A DNA stretch of 64,000 nt from Allobosea sp. BK604 (GCF_004341515.1 NZ_SLZF01000001.1:558001-622000); one strand, 5' to 3'. Positions 17,020-26,280 are shown, counted from the stretch's first letter. The notes: generated from the sequence alone by a model not told the origin. Numbers and translations: made by a program.

Positions 17020-18297
17020 TTACTCCAGCGGCTGTGTATCGGCGATCTCGATACCGAAGCCGCTCAGGCCGACATAGGAGCGCGACGAGCCGGCGAGGTT
17101 GACGATCGAGACGACGCCGAGATCGCGCAGGATCTGCGCGCCGAGCCCGACCTCGCGCCATTGCTGCGAGCGCAGCGCATCCGAGCCCTCTTCCACGCTC
17201 TTGAGCGGCACGCCGGCCGAACCGTCGCGCAGATAGACCAGCACGCCGCGCCCATCCTGCTGGAACCGCTTGAGCGCGCATTGGATCGTCTGCGCGCCAC
17301 CGAGCACATCGGCCACGACATTGGCGCGATGCAGCCTGGCCGGCACCTTCTCGCCGTCGCCGAGCTTGCCCATCACGAAGGCGAAATGCTGCGTGTCCTC
17401 GAAGGGCGTGACATAGACATGGCCGGTCATCTCGCCGAACTCGGTCTTCACCGGGAAGGAATGCACGCGCTCGACCAGCTTCTCGCGCGCCTGGCGATAG
17501 GCGATCAGCTCGGCGACCGTGATCTGCTGCAGCCCGTGCTTCTGCGCGAAGGCGGTGATCTGCGCGCCCTTCATCACCGTGCCGTCGTCATTGGCGAGCT
17601 CGCAGATCACGCCGACCGGCGGCAGGCTGGCGAGCTTGCACAGGTCGACCGCGGCCTCGGTATGGCCCGAGCGCATCAGCACGCCGCCATCCTTGGCGAT
17701 CAGTGGGAAGACATGGCCGGGGCGCACGAAATCGGTCGCGCCCATATTGCCGTTGGCGAGCGCGCGCACCGTATTGTTGCGCTGCTCGGCCGAGATGCCG
17801 GTGGTCAGCCCGTGCTTGACATCGACCGTCACGGTGAAGGCGGTGCCGAGCGGTGCATCGTTGGAGGAGACCATCGGGTCGAGCCGCAGGCGGCGCGCCT
17901 CGTCCGCCGTCAGCGGCGCACAGACGATGCCGCAGGTGTTGCGGATGATGAAGGCCATCTTCTCCGGCGTGCAAAGCGAGGCGGCGATGATCAGATCGCC
18001 CTCGTTCTCGCGGTCGTCGTCATCGGTCACGATGACGATCTCGCCGCGGGCGAAGGCGTCGATGGCCTGGGTGACATTCTGGGACATGGTGGCCTCCCGC
18101 GGGCCTTGCAGGCCGAGGAAATCATTGGGGGTGACGGCGCCGCCGGTCGCGGCGGTGATGCGCTCGGCGCTTTCGCGCGAGATCCAGGCGCTCTGGTCGT
18201 TGCACAGCGCGGTGACGCTGGCGGGAGACAATCCCACCTTTCGCGCAAACGCGCTGCGGGCCATGCCCTGCTGCTGGAGCCAAGTGTCGAGCTTCAT
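17020..18297 (-). CDS. ribB: HTH-fused RibBX: DHBP synthase with degenerate GTP cyclohydrolase II half, 425 aa
   Basis: Residues about 1-60 form a Cro/XRE-like helix-turn-helix (MARSAFARKVGLSPASVTALCN). Residues about 75-275 are 3,4-dihydroxy-2-butanone-4-phosphate synthase, with DDDDRENEGDLI and RSGHTEAAVDLCKLA, making the four-carbon riboflavin precursor from ribulose 5-phosphate. The last about 140 residues resemble GTP cyclohydrolase II, but the zinc-cysteine motif is replaced by LHRANVVADVLGGAQ. This fits the published RibBX type that lacks cyclohydrolase activity. An in-frame ATG at 18087 with a strong ribosome site would give an HTH-free 355-aa form. It is 70 bp downstream of aroC. Confidence 0.9.
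   Translation of the reverse strand: MKLDTWLQQQGMARSAFARKVGLSPASVTALCNDQSAWISRESAERITAATGGAVTPNDFLGLQGPREATMSQNVTQAIDAFARGEIVIVTDDDDRENEGDLIIAASLCTPEKMAFIIRNTCGIVCAPLTADEARRLRLDPMVSSNDAPLGTAFTVTVDVKHGLTTGISAEQRNNTVRALANGNMGATDFVRPGHVFPLIAKDGGVLMRSGHTEAAVDLCKLASLPPVGVICELANDDGTVMKGAQITAFAQKHGLQQITVAELIAYRQAREKLVERVHSFPVKTEFGEMTGHVYVTPFEDTQHFAFVMGKLGDGEKVPARLHRANVVADVLGGAQTIQCALKRFQQDGRGVLVYLRDGSAGVPLKSVEEGSDALRSQQWREVGLGAQILRDLGVVSIVNLAGSSRSYVGLSGFGIEIADTQPLE
18093..18098 (-). promoter_or_regulatory. Internal Shine-Dalgarno for short RibBX
   Basis: GGGAGG lies 5 nt before the in-frame ATG at 18087, inside the ribBX reading frame and just after the HTH domain. The upstream ATG at 18297 has no clear ribosome site. 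Either the short form is the main product or both forms are made. Confidence 0.6.
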
Positions 18298-18320
18298 GCG
18301 GGCAAGCTAATGCGTCGCCG

Positions 18321-18337
18321 CTTCATTCGCAATGAAG
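18321..18337. promoter_or_regulatory. Palindrome upstream of HTH-RibBX (proximal)
   Basis: CTTCATTCGCAATGAAG is a perfect 7-bp inverted repeat with a 3-nt spacer, 23 bp ahead of the long ribBX start. It could be an operator for the HTH domain or a small hairpin in the leader. Confidence 0.5.
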
Positions 18338-18348
18338 CGAAGCAAGAT

Positions 18349-18365
18349 TTTCAGTAATACTGAAA
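18349..18365. promoter_or_regulatory. Palindrome upstream of HTH-RibBX (distal)
   Basis: TTTCAGTAATACTGAAA is a perfect 8-bp inverted repeat around a single central base, the shape expected for an XRE/Cro dimer site. On the minus strand TTGATC directly precedes it and could be a -35 element. It sits in the 70-bp aroC-ribBX gap. Confidence 0.55.
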
Positions 18366-18367
18366 GA

Positions 18368-19486
18368 TCAATCCTGGAATGGCCAGCGCGGCTCGACCAC
18401 GCCCACTTGCGCGCGGTGGCGCAGGAACTGATCGGCCATGACGCAGGCGACCATCGCCTCGCCGACCGGCACGGCGCGGATGCCGACGCAAGGATCATGG
18501 CGGCCCTTGGTGAACATCTCGGCCTCGCCTCCGGTGCGTGTCACGGTGGCCCGCGTCGCCAGGATCGAGGAGGTCGGCTTCACCGCAAAGCGCGCCACGA
18601 TCGGCTGGCCGGTCGAGATGCCGCCGAGAATGCCGCCGGCATGGTTGGAGAGGAAGAGCGGCTTGCCGTCATTGCCGGCCCGCATCTCGTCGGCATTCTC
18701 CTCACCCGCGAGCGCCGCCGCCGCAAAGCCCTCGCCGATTTCGACGCCCTTCACCGCGTTGATGCTCATCAGCGCCGCCGCGAGCTCGGCATCGAGCTTG
18801 CCGTAGATCGGCGCACCCAGCCCCGCCGGCACGCCCTCGGCGACGATCTCGAGCACGGCGCCGATCGAGGAGCCCGCCTTGCGCACGCCGTCGAGATAGC
18901 CTTCGAAGACGGCGGCCGCCTTGGCGTCCGGGCAGAAGAACGGGTTGTTGCCGACCTCGTCCCAGTCCCAGTTGTTCCGGTCGATCTTGTGCGGCCCCAT
19001 CTGCACCAGCGCGCCGCGCACGATCATGCCCGGCACGACCTTGCGCGCGATCGCGCCCGCCGCGACCCGCATCGCCGTCTCGCGCGCCGAGGAACGCCCG
19101 CCGCCGCGATAGTCACGGATGCCGTATTTCACGTCATAGGTGAAATCGGCATGGCCCGGCCGGTACTTGTCCTTGATGTCGGAATAATCTTTCGACCGCT
19201 GGTCGACATTGTCGATCATCAGCCCGATCGAGGTGCCCGTGGTGACCTGTCGGCCCGTCGCCTCCTCCACGAACACGCCCGAGACGATGCGGACCTGGTC
19301 AGGCTCCTGGCGCTGCGTGGTGAAGCGCGACTGGCCCGGCCGGCGCCGGTCGAGATCGCCCTGGATATCGGCCTCGCTCAGCGGCAGCAGCGGCGGGCAG
19401 CCATCGACGACGCAGCCGATCGCCGGGCCATGGCTCTCGCCGAAAGTGGTGACGCGGAAGAGATGGCCGAAGGTGTTATGGGACAT
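18368..19486 (-). CDS. aroC: Chorismate synthase, 372 aa
   Basis: This catalyses the last step of the shikimate pathway, conversion of 5-enolpyruvylshikimate-3-phosphate to chorismate, using reduced FMN. The N-terminus [31 protein letters not shown], the central [13 protein letters not shown] and the [17 protein letters not shown] block are all present, and the length is standard. It is upstream of ribBX on the same strand. The pairing is notable because chorismate synthase requires the flavin made by the riboflavin pathway. Confidence 0.98.
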   Translation of the reverse strand: MSHNTFGHLFRVTTFGESHGPAIGCVVDGCPPLLPLSEADIQGDLDRRRPGQSRFTTQRQEPDQVRIVSGVFVEEATGRQVTTGTSIGLMIDNVDQRSKDYSDIKDKYRPGHADFTYDVKYGIRDYRGGGRSSARETAMRVAAGAIARKVVPGMIVRGALVQMGPHKIDRNNWDWDEVGNNPFFCPDAKAAAVFEGYLDGVRKAGSSIGAVLEIVAEGVPAGLGAPIYGKLDAELAAALMSINAVKGVEIGEGFAAAALAGEENADEMRAGNDGKPLFLSNHAGGILGGISTGQPIVARFAVKPTSSILATRATVTRTGGEAEMFTKGRHDPCVGIRAVPVGEAMVACVMADQFLRHRAQVGVVEPRWPFQD

Positions 19487-19559
19487 TGGAGCCTGACACT
19501 GTGACGCGTCAGGCTCTTAGCCGCATTTCGGCGCAGGCGGAACCCGTCGCCGCTGCAAC

Positions 19560-19955
19560 TCACTTCACGTCGACGATGAAATCTCGGCTGGTCGTCGCCC
19601 GGCCGCCGCCATCATCAGTGATGTAGTCGTACTTGATCGTGAAACGGTCCTGCCCGCGAAAACCTTGCCGCGGCGTGTAGGTGGAGATCATCCTGTCGAG
19701 CACCGCACCATCGCAAGGGTGCCCCTTCACCTTCATCGGAAACTTTCCGAGGACCGTCGTCACCCGGCCATTGGCAGGCTGAGCCGAGACCGAGGTCTCC
19801 GGCGGTTCCCAACTGGTGCAGGCACCTACAACGTAAATCCCTTGCGCCGCTACAATGACGGGTGTGTTCGTCTTGGTGGTGAAGGTGGTAGTGGAGTTGC
19901 AGCCGGCAGCCAGCAGCGCCAGCGCGGCGCTGCCCATCACGTATCTCAGATTCAT
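19560..19955 (-). CDS. Hypothetical lipoprotein, 131 aa
   Basis: A signal sequence ends with the lipobox LLAAGC. The mature region is beta-strand rich with the ending RQGFRGQDRFTIKYDYITDDGGGRATTSRDFIVDV, which resembles an Ig/cadherin-like repeat. Two cysteines (VGACTS, HPCDGA) may form a disulfide. Tandem ATG codons at 19958 and 19955 follow a GGGGG ribosome site, and I use 19955. It follows the NRPS gene by 86 bp on the same strand and could be co-transcribed. The function is unknown. Confidence 0.75.
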   Translation of the reverse strand: MNLRYVMGSAALALLAAGCNSTTTFTTKTNTPVIVAAQGIYVVGACTSWEPPETSVSAQPANGRVTTVLGKFPMKVKGHPCDGAVLDRMISTYTPRQGFRGQDRFTIKYDYITDDGGGRATTSRDFIVDVK

Positions 19956-20041
19956 CATATCCCCCAGCCCATATGGGCGGCGGACATTCAGCACGGCACG
20001 AGGGGATTCGCAATCGCCAGTTGCAGCCGCCAGGCTACGAC

Positions 20042-23000
20042 TTAATGCTCAGCCGCCGCCTTCGCCGGCACCGCCGGCGCCCCCTCCCAGCGGGTGTTCG
20101 CCGGCAGGTTCTCGCCCTTCATGATCACGGTCAGCAGGCCGATCTGCGCGTAGTCGCCGACATGGGTGTCGTAGAGCACCGTCGCGCCCGCGCCGATGCA
20201 GACGCCCTTGCCGAGCGTGACGCGGCCGACCTTCATGACGCGGTCTTCGTAGAGATGCGTCTGCAAGGCCGAATGCGCGTTCACGGTGCAGAAATCGCCG
20301 ACCTTGATGCAGTCGAACTCGGTGATATCGGTCGAGTCGAGCCAGACGCCCTTGCCATATTTCGCGCCGAACAGACGCAGGAACCAGGGCAGGAACGGCG
20401 TGCCGCGCAGATAGTCGAACAGCACCTTGCCGCCAAGGCCCCAGTAGAGCACCGCCACGGCTTCCGTGCGCATCGCCCAGAACGACCACATCGGCTTCAT
20501 AACCGGCTTGTAGACGCCCATTAGCAGCCATTTCATCGCGGCGCAGATCAGGGCCTGCACCACGGCGATCAGCAGCGCGACCCAGATGAAGCTGGTGACG
20601 AGCCCGAGCCAGTCGCGCGCGAAGATTTTTTCCTGCAGCACGAGATCGACGGCGATCGTGCCGAAGGTGATGAACAGCATCGCCGGGAAGGAGGTGTGCA
20701 TCGCCTCGAACGCGGCGCGCGCCAGCTTCTTGCCGAGCGAGGGCTTATAGGTCCAGTCGGCGCCGAGATCGACCTTCTGGCGCGTCGGCAGCCGGATCGG
20801 CGGCGAGCCGAACCAGGTATCGCCAGCCTGCATTGTCTCATTGGCGGGGGGTTTCGACTTGATGCCGATCAGCACCCGGTCGGGAATGACGGCGCCGGGC
20901 GGCACGACCGCGTCGTTGCCGACGAAGACCTGGTCGCCGGTCCGGGTCATGTCGAGGCGCATATAGCCACGGCGCATGTCCTCGTCGCCGAAGACGACCT
21001 CGTCGGCGATGAAATTACCCTCGCCGATCGCCGTGACGTCGTAGCGGCCGGAGAGGTTGGTCGAGATCTCCGCGCCCTTGCCGATGCGTGCGCCCATCAG
21101 CCGGTACCAGAACCGCATGTAGATGGTCGCAAACAGCGAGGAGAGCGTCTCCAGCGTGACTTCGGTCGCCAGCGCCACCGTCCATTTGCGGGCATAGAAG
21201 CCGGAATGGATCGACCACGAGCCCGAGGTCACGCGCGGCAGGATCGCCCAGCGCAGGCCGGCCATCAGCAGCACGGTGAAGGCGATCAGTCCCATGGCCG
21301 TCGGCCAGGTCAGGATCGGCAGGTACCAGAGATAGCTGAGATCGGACCAGGTCGCGATCCAGTTGTCGATCTGGTCGAACAGCCAGAAGGCGGGGAAGAT
21401 CGGCAACAGGCTGATCGGCGGCAGCACGACGAGCATGAGCACGTAATAGGCGGTCATCAGCGCGCGCCTGGGCGCGCTCGCCTCGGCTTGCGGCGGCAGC
21501 GCGGCGAGATCGACCATGCCGATCTTGCGGGCCGGCGTGCCGTCCCAGATCTCGGCCTTGCCGACCTGCGTACCGGCGGGGATCGCGGTCAGGTCGCCGA
21601 TCTCGGCATGGTCGCCGATCACGCAATCATGGCCGAACACGACGGAGGAGCCGGCATAGATATCCTTGCCGAGCGTGATCTTGCCGATGATCAGCTTGTC
21701 GCCGATGGCTTCGCCATTGGCGAACGTGGTCTTGGAGCCGAGCGCCGTGCCCTCGCCGATCTCGATCAGGTCGATCGCGCCCACCTCGTAATCGGAAATG
21801 ATGACGTCGCGCCCGACCTTGGCGCCGAGCAGGCGCCAGTAGAAGCGCATCACCGGGGTGCCCTGCAGCCATTTGATATGGACAAGGCCGGCGACGCGGG
21901 CGGCGAACCACCAGCGGAAGTAATAGACGCCCCAGAGCGGATAGACGCCCGGCTTGGTCTTGCCCAGCACGATCCATTTCAAGGCGATCGCGATCAGGCC
22001 GGTGACGATGGTGATCGCGACATAGACGCCGAGCAGCGCGAAGACCTGCCCCATCAGCGAGAGATCCTCGCCGGAGAGCAGCATGTAGGCGACGAAGACG
22101 CCGAGCCATTGCGCAGTGGCCAGGCCGATGATGACCGGCAGCACCGCGGCCTGCGCCAGGCCGCAGAGGAGGCGGCGCAGGAAAGGCGGCGGCGTGAACG
22201 ACAGGTCCTCGGCTTCGGCCGCGCCGCGCTCGTCGAGCAGCCTGGCGATGCCGCGCAAGGTGCGCGCGCCATAGACGTCCTGCAGCGTGATGCCGGCATA
22301 GGCCGGCGCCTCGCGCACGATCGAGATGAAGCGCGCGGCCAGCAGCGAGTGGCCCCCGAGATCGACGAAGAAATCGGCTTCGAGCGGCAGGCTCTGGGCG
22401 CCGAGAACGCGCTTGGCCGCGTCCAGCAATACGGCCTCGGTGGCGTTGCGGGGCGCTTCCTGCTCACCGGTGGCGGCGGGCGCAGTCAGCGGCGCCGCCT
22501 TGAGCATCTTGCGGTCGACCTTGCCGGAGACCATGCGCGGCAACGAGCCGACCGCCTCGAAATGCGCCGGGACCATATAGGGCGGCAGCTTGTCGCGCAG
22601 CGCCGCGCGCAGGCAGGCCGCATCCATCGCGACGCCCGGCTCACCGACGATGAAGGCAACGAGCCGCTCGATGCCGTCATCCTGGCGCAGGACCACCGCG
22701 GCCTGGTTCACACCCGGCTCGTCCGAGAGCTTGGTCTCGATCTCGCCGAGCTCGACGCGGAAGCCACGGATCTTGATCTGATCGTCGATACGACCGTGGA
22801 AGGCGATATTGCCGGCGGCATCGAGGCTGACCGCATCGCCCGAGCGGTAGAGCACCGGGTCGTCTCCGCCGAACGGGTTGGCGATGAATTTCTCCGCCGT
22901 GAGTTCGGGGCGACCGTGATAGCCCTTGGCGACGCCGGGACCGCCGATCAGCAGCTCACCCTGCTCGCCGGGGCCGACGAGCTTGAGCTCCTCGCTGACG

Positions 23001-24055
23001 ACATAGGCGGAGTAGTTCGGGATCGGCTTGCCGATCGTCACGACCTCGCCCGGCTTCACCTCGGTCGCGGTCGCGACCACGGTCGCTTCGGTCGGGCCAT
23101 AGGTGTTGAGGATACGCCGGCCGGGCTTCGACCATTTCTGCACGATCGAGGGCGGCAGCGCCTCGCCGCCGAGCAGGATCAGCCTGAGCGACGGCACGTC
23201 CCCCGGCAGGATTCCGAGCAAGGTCGGCACCGTGTCGATCACGGTGACGCCGGCCTCGTTCAGGATGGCCGGCAGCTTCTCGGCATCGCCCATCATCTCC
23301 GGCGAGGCGACGAACAGCGTCGCGCCGACGAGATAGGGCGTCCAGATCTCCTCCATCGACAGGTCGAAGGCGACGGAAGCGCCCTGGAAGACGATGTCCT
23401 CCGGCGCCATGCCGTAGAACGCGTTCCCCGAGCGCAGGAAATGGCAGATGTTGCGATGGCTGATGACGATCGCCTTGGGCGTGCCGGTCGAGCCCGAGGT
23501 GTAGATCAGATAGGCCGGATGGTCCTTGGTCAGGCCGGGCGCGCGCGCCGGCACCCCGGCGCCATCGTCGAGCGCCGCAAGATCCGCCGGAGACCAGACC
23601 TGGCGCTCGGTCCCGGCCGCCCTGCCCTGCCAATCCTGACAGGTGATGATGCCCTTGGCCGCGGCATCGTTCAGGCAGGTGGCGATGCGCTCGACTGGCG
23701 CCTCGGCATCGAACGGCACCCAGGCGGCGCCAGAGAGCGTGATGGCGATCTGGGCGATGAGCAGGTCGATGCCGCGCGGCATCCACAGGCCGACCATGTC
23801 GCCCGGGCCGACGCCGGAGAGGACCAGGCCACGCGCCTGCTTGCCTGCGGCGGCGAAGACCTCGTCATAGGAAAGCTTGCGCGTCGTGTCGGTCAGGGCG
23901 GGATGGCTGCCGCGCGCGGAAACGCTCGCAGCAAAGATCTCGCCGAGCACCTCGTCGCGAATGAGATCGGGCCGGGCTTCGCCCAGCACGACTGCAAAGG
24001 GGCTGGCGCTGCGGACCGCGCCCTCAGTCGAAACACTGCTGATATCGTTCATCAT
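20042..24055 (-). CDS. Pls/PosA-type membrane NRPS (poly-amino-acid synthetase family), 1337 aa
   Basis: Domain order: adenylation (about residues 30-520: YTSGSTGTPKA, GPTEATVV, GELLIGGPGVAKGY, YRSGD, GKVDRK), thiolation (about 540-600, serine in LGGHSLLAARF), then the roughly 700-residue terminal region typical of Pls/PosA enzymes. That region has six predicted membrane helices in three pairs (near 625-700, 865-938 and 1122-1178), each pair followed by a left-handed beta-helix domain (about 745-830, 990-1070 and 1238-1325). There is no condensation or thioesterase domain. The architecture and length match epsilon-poly-lysine synthetase, which makes an isopeptide homopolymer at the membrane. 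My hand alignment to GrsA gives code DLEDLGTVVK, where Glu at the 239 position suits a basic amino acid. The product is unproven. Confidence 0.92.
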   Translation of the reverse strand: MMNDISSVSTEGAVRSASPFAVVLGEARPDLIRDEVLGEIFAASVSARGSHPALTDTTRKLSYDEVFAAAGKQARGLVLSGVGPGDMVGLWMPRGIDLLIAQIAITLSGAAWVPFDAEAPVERIATCLNDAAAKGIITCQDWQGRAAGTERQVWSPADLAALDDGAGVPARAPGLTKDHPAYLIYTSGSTGTPKAIVISHRNICHFLRSGNAFYGMAPEDIVFQGASVAFDLSMEEIWTPYLVGATLFVASPEMMGDAEKLPAILNEAGVTVIDTVPTLLGILPGDVPSLRLILLGGEALPPSIVQKWSKPGRRILNTYGPTEATVVATATEVKPGEVVTIGKPIPNYSAYVVSEELKLVGPGEQGELLIGGPGVAKGYHGRPELTAEKFIANPFGGDDPVLYRSGDAVSLDAAGNIAFHGRIDDQIKIRGFRVELGEIETKLSDEPGVNQAAVVLRQDDGIERLVAFIVGEPGVAMDAACLRAALRDKLPPYMVPAHFEAVGSLPRMVSGKVDRKMLKAAPLTAPAATGEQEAPRNATEAVLLDAAKRVLGAQSLPLEADFFVDLGGHSLLAARFISIVREAPAYAGITLQDVYGARTLRGIARLLDERGAAEAEDLSFTPPPFLRRLLCGLAQAAVLPVIIGLATAQWLGVFVAYMLLSGEDLSLMGQVFALLGVYVAITIVTGLIAIALKWIVLGKTKPGVYPLWGVYYFRWWFAARVAGLVHIKWLQGTPVMRFYWRLLGAKVGRDVIISDYEVGAIDLIEIGEGTALGSKTTFANGEAIGDKLIIGKITLGKDIYAGSSVVFGHDCVIGDHAEIGDLTAIPAGTQVGKAEIWDGTPARKIGMVDLAALPPQAEASAPRRALMTAYYVLMLVVLPPISLLPIFPAFWLFDQIDNWIATWSDLSYLWYLPILTWPTAMGLIAFTVLLMAGLRWAILPRVTSGSWSIHSGFYARKWTVALATEVTLETLSSLFATIYMRFWYRLMGARIGKGAEISTNLSGRYDVTAIGEGNFIADEVVFGDEDMRRGYMRLDMTRTGDQVFVGNDAVVPPGAVIPDRVLIGIKSKPPANETMQAGDTWFGSPPIRLPTRQKVDLGADWTYKPSLGKKLARAAFEAMHTSFPAMLFITFGTIAVDLVLQEKIFARDWLGLVTSFIWVALLIAVVQALICAAMKWLLMGVYKPVMKPMWSFWAMRTEAVAVLYWGLGGKVLFDYLRGTPFLPWFLRLFGAKYGKGVWLDSTDITEFDCIKVGDFCTVNAHSALQTHLYEDRVMKVGRVTLGKGVCIGAGATVLYDTHVGDYAQIGLLTVIMKGENLPANTRWEGAPAVPAKAAAEH

Positions 24056-24326
24056 GCCCTGCTGCGGTCCGGCCGGGATGGGTGAGCCAGGCGGCGCGCT
24101 CCCTAGCGCGTCCCGAAGGCCACTTTACGGCTCAACGCACCTCAAATTCGCCGGGAATCCCGATCTGAATCCCCACCAAGCCCCCCGGCCGAGCATGTCG
24201 CCGCTGCGCGGATCCGTGCTAGCACATCACCATTGCGCGAGCATCACTGAACTTCCGATGAACGGCCGGCAACCTTCGGGCACGAGGGCTGAAGCGCGTC
24301 TCCCAGGGTCTGTCCTCCGACAGAGA

Positions 24327-24923
24327 CTAGACCCAGCTCGCCTTGCCGGCGTCGATCATCAGGATCTTGCCCTGCCAGATATCGACCATCGCCGCTTCGC
24401 CCGGCGAAACCTCGCCGACCAGCGCCAGCACCGCCCGCGCCACGCCGCCATGGCTGACCAGGACCGTTTCGCGCACGAGCCCTTCGAGCACGGGCCTCAG
24501 CCGCTCGGCCAGCATCTTGTAGCTTTCGCCGCCGGGCGGCACGAAGCTCCATTTGTCGCGCTCGCGCATCAGCGCCAGCTCGCGCTCGGCCTTGCGGACC
24601 TCGCGCCAGGTGAAGCCTTCCCACTCTCCGAAGGTCAGCTCCTTCAGGCGCTCGTCGCGGCGGTAATCCTTCGCCAGCAGGCCGAGCTGACGGCGCAGGA
24701 TCTCCATGGTCTCGCAGGCGCGCTGCATTGGCGAGGCGATGAAGTCGAGCCCGTCATAGCCATTCACCAGGTTGCGCAGCCGCCCTGCCGCCTCCACCGC
24801 CTGCTCGCGGCCGAGGTCGTTGAGCGGGATATCCTGGCCGCCCTGGAGCCGGCCCTCCCGATTCCAGTCGGTTTCGCCATGACGAACCAGGAAAAGCCGG
24901 TGGGAGAGTGTCAGCGGGATCAT
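24327..24923 (-). CDS. Histidine phosphatase family protein (phosphoglycerate-mutase-like), 198 aa
   Basis: A branch 1 histidine acid phosphatase fold. The phosphohistidine motif is RHGETDWN, the second histidine is in VSHGGVARA, and arginine-containing SPMQRACETMEIL and the acid residue in FGEWEGFTW complete the site. The size suits a phosphatase rather than the glycolytic mutase, and a separate gpmI is at 46768. The start at 24923 puts the motif near the N-terminus. It is upstream of the NRPS gene on the same strand, with a 271-bp gap. Confidence 0.85.
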   Translation of the reverse strand: MIPLTLSHRLFLVRHGETDWNREGRLQGGQDIPLNDLGREQAVEAAGRLRNLVNGYDGLDFIASPMQRACETMEILRRQLGLLAKDYRRDERLKELTFGEWEGFTWREVRKAERELALMRERDKWSFVPPGGESYKMLAERLRPVLEGLVRETVLVSHGGVARAVLALVGEVSPGEAAMVDIWQGKILMIDAGKASWV

Positions 24924-25078
24924 GCCCGGCTCATGCACGCTCGGCATCGCCGCGTCAAAGCGAGAGAGGGTGATGGGGCCATGCGCCGCAGCCATGGCGC
25001 TGAAACGCTTTCCATTGGCCGTGGCCGGCCGCGCTGTGTATAGGCGGCGCTCGACCACCCGGAATCGCGCAAGCCCCT

Positions 25079-25909
25079 ATGATCGCCGCACTGACCTTGC
25101 CCGATGGCCGCAGGCTGGCGCTCGCGGGGGCGCCGCTGCTGATGGGCATCGTCAACGTCACGCCGGATTCGTTCTCCGATGGCGGCCTGCTTCGGGATGC
25201 CGAGGCGGCGATCGCCCATGGCGAACGGCTCGCGGCCGAAGGGGCTGAGATCGTCGATATCGGCGGCGAATCGACCAGGCCGGGCCATGCCCACGTCGAT
25301 GCCGCGACCGAACTTGCCCGCGTCATGCCGGTCATCACCGGCCTGAGGGCGCGCAGGGACGTGCCGATCTCGATCGATACCTACAAGGCCGAGGTGGCGG
25401 AAGCGGCGCTGAGCGCCGGCGCCATGATCGTCAACGACGTCTGGGGCGCCCAACGCGAGCCGGCCATCGCCGCCGTCGCCGCCCGCCGGGGTGCGCCGAT
25501 GATCCTCATGCACAACCGCGACAGCGTCGACGCAACGATCGACATCTTCGCCGATGTGCTGCGCTTCCTAGAACGCTCGATCGCGATCGCCACGGAGGCC
25601 GGCGTGCCGCGCTCCCAGCTCGTCGTCGATCCCGGCATCGGCTTCGGCAAGACACCGCAGCAGAACCTGGCGCTGATCCGCGATCTCGGCCGGCTCAAGG
25701 AGCTCGGTTGCCCGATCCTGCTCGGCGCCTCCCGCAAATCGACGATCGGACTGGTGACGGGACAGAAAATCGCCGCCGAGCGTGTCGCCGGCAGCATCGC
25801 TGCCCATCTCTACGGCGTCGCCCAGGGCGCCGCGATCATCCGCGCGCATGATGTGCGCCCGCATGCCGAGGCCCTCAAGGTCTGGTCGGCCATCGGAGAA
25901 GCCTCATGA
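25079..25909 (+). CDS. folP: Dihydropteroate synthase, 276 aa
   Basis: This joins 6-hydroxymethyl-7,8-dihydropterin diphosphate with p-aminobenzoate. The family blocks are present: LLMGIVNVTPDSFSDGG, DIGGESTRPGH, PISIDTYKAEVA, VNDVWGA, VVDPGIGFGKTPQQNL and GASRKSTIG. The stop overlaps the folB start by 4 bases (ATGA), so the three folate genes form one transcript. It is divergent from the histidine-phosphatase gene. Confidence 0.97.
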   Translation: MIAALTLPDGRRLALAGAPLLMGIVNVTPDSFSDGGLLRDAEAAIAHGERLAAEGAEIVDIGGESTRPGHAHVDAATELARVMPVITGLRARRDVPISIDTYKAEVAEAALSAGAMIVNDVWGAQREPAIAAVAARRGAPMILMHNRDSVDATIDIFADVLRFLERSIAIATEAGVPRSQLVVDPGIGFGKTPQQNLALIRDLGRLKELGCPILLGASRKSTIGLVTGQKIAAERVAGSIAAHLYGVAQGAAIIRAHDVRPHAEALKVWSAIGEAS

Positions 25910-26280
25910 GCCGGACCGGACAGATCCTGATCGAGGAGCTCGATCTCTACGCCTATCACGGCCATTTCGCCGAGGAGGAGCGGCTCGGCCAGCGCTTCGT
26001 CATCGACCTCGTGCTCGATTGCGACCTGCGTGCCTCCTCCGTCAGCGACAATCTCGCCGATACGGTCGACTATGGCGAAGTCGTCGCGCTGGTGACCAGG
26101 ACCTTCTCCGCCCGCCGCTTCAAGCTGCTCGAAGCGGCGGCCCGCGCCCTGGCCGACGCGATCTTCGCGACCTACCCGCCGATCACCGCGATCAGCATCA
26201 CCATGCGCAAGCCCGCCCCGCCGATCCCCGGCCGGATGGCGGCCGTCGGCATCAAGCTGGATTTCCGCCGTGAAGATTGA
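25906..26280 (+). CDS. folB: Dihydroneopterin aldolase, 124 aa
   Basis: This converts 7,8-dihydroneopterin to 6-hydroxymethyl-7,8-dihydropterin and glycolaldehyde. The recognisable features are LIEELDLYAYHGHFAEEERLGQRF at the start, DTVDYGEV, and the C-terminal ITMRKPAPPIPG. The length is standard. It overlaps folP by 4 nt and folK by 11 nt, implying translational coupling. Confidence 0.95.
   Translation: MSRTGQILIEELDLYAYHGHFAEEERLGQRFVIDLVLDCDLRASSVSDNLADTVDYGEVVALVTRTFSARRFKLLEAAARALADAIFATYPPITAISITMRKPAPPIPGRMAAVGIKLDFRRED

Noticed and set aside
18298..18367. FMN riboswitch upstream of ribBX
   Set aside because: The gap is only 70 bp and shows two simple palindromes, far too short for the conserved six-helix FMN aptamer.
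20696..24085. Plus-strand 1129-codon open frame antisense to the NRPS gene
   Set aside because: A G+C-rich shadow frame: Arg/Asp/Gly/His-rich composition, no domain, and the opposite strand encodes a complete NRPS.
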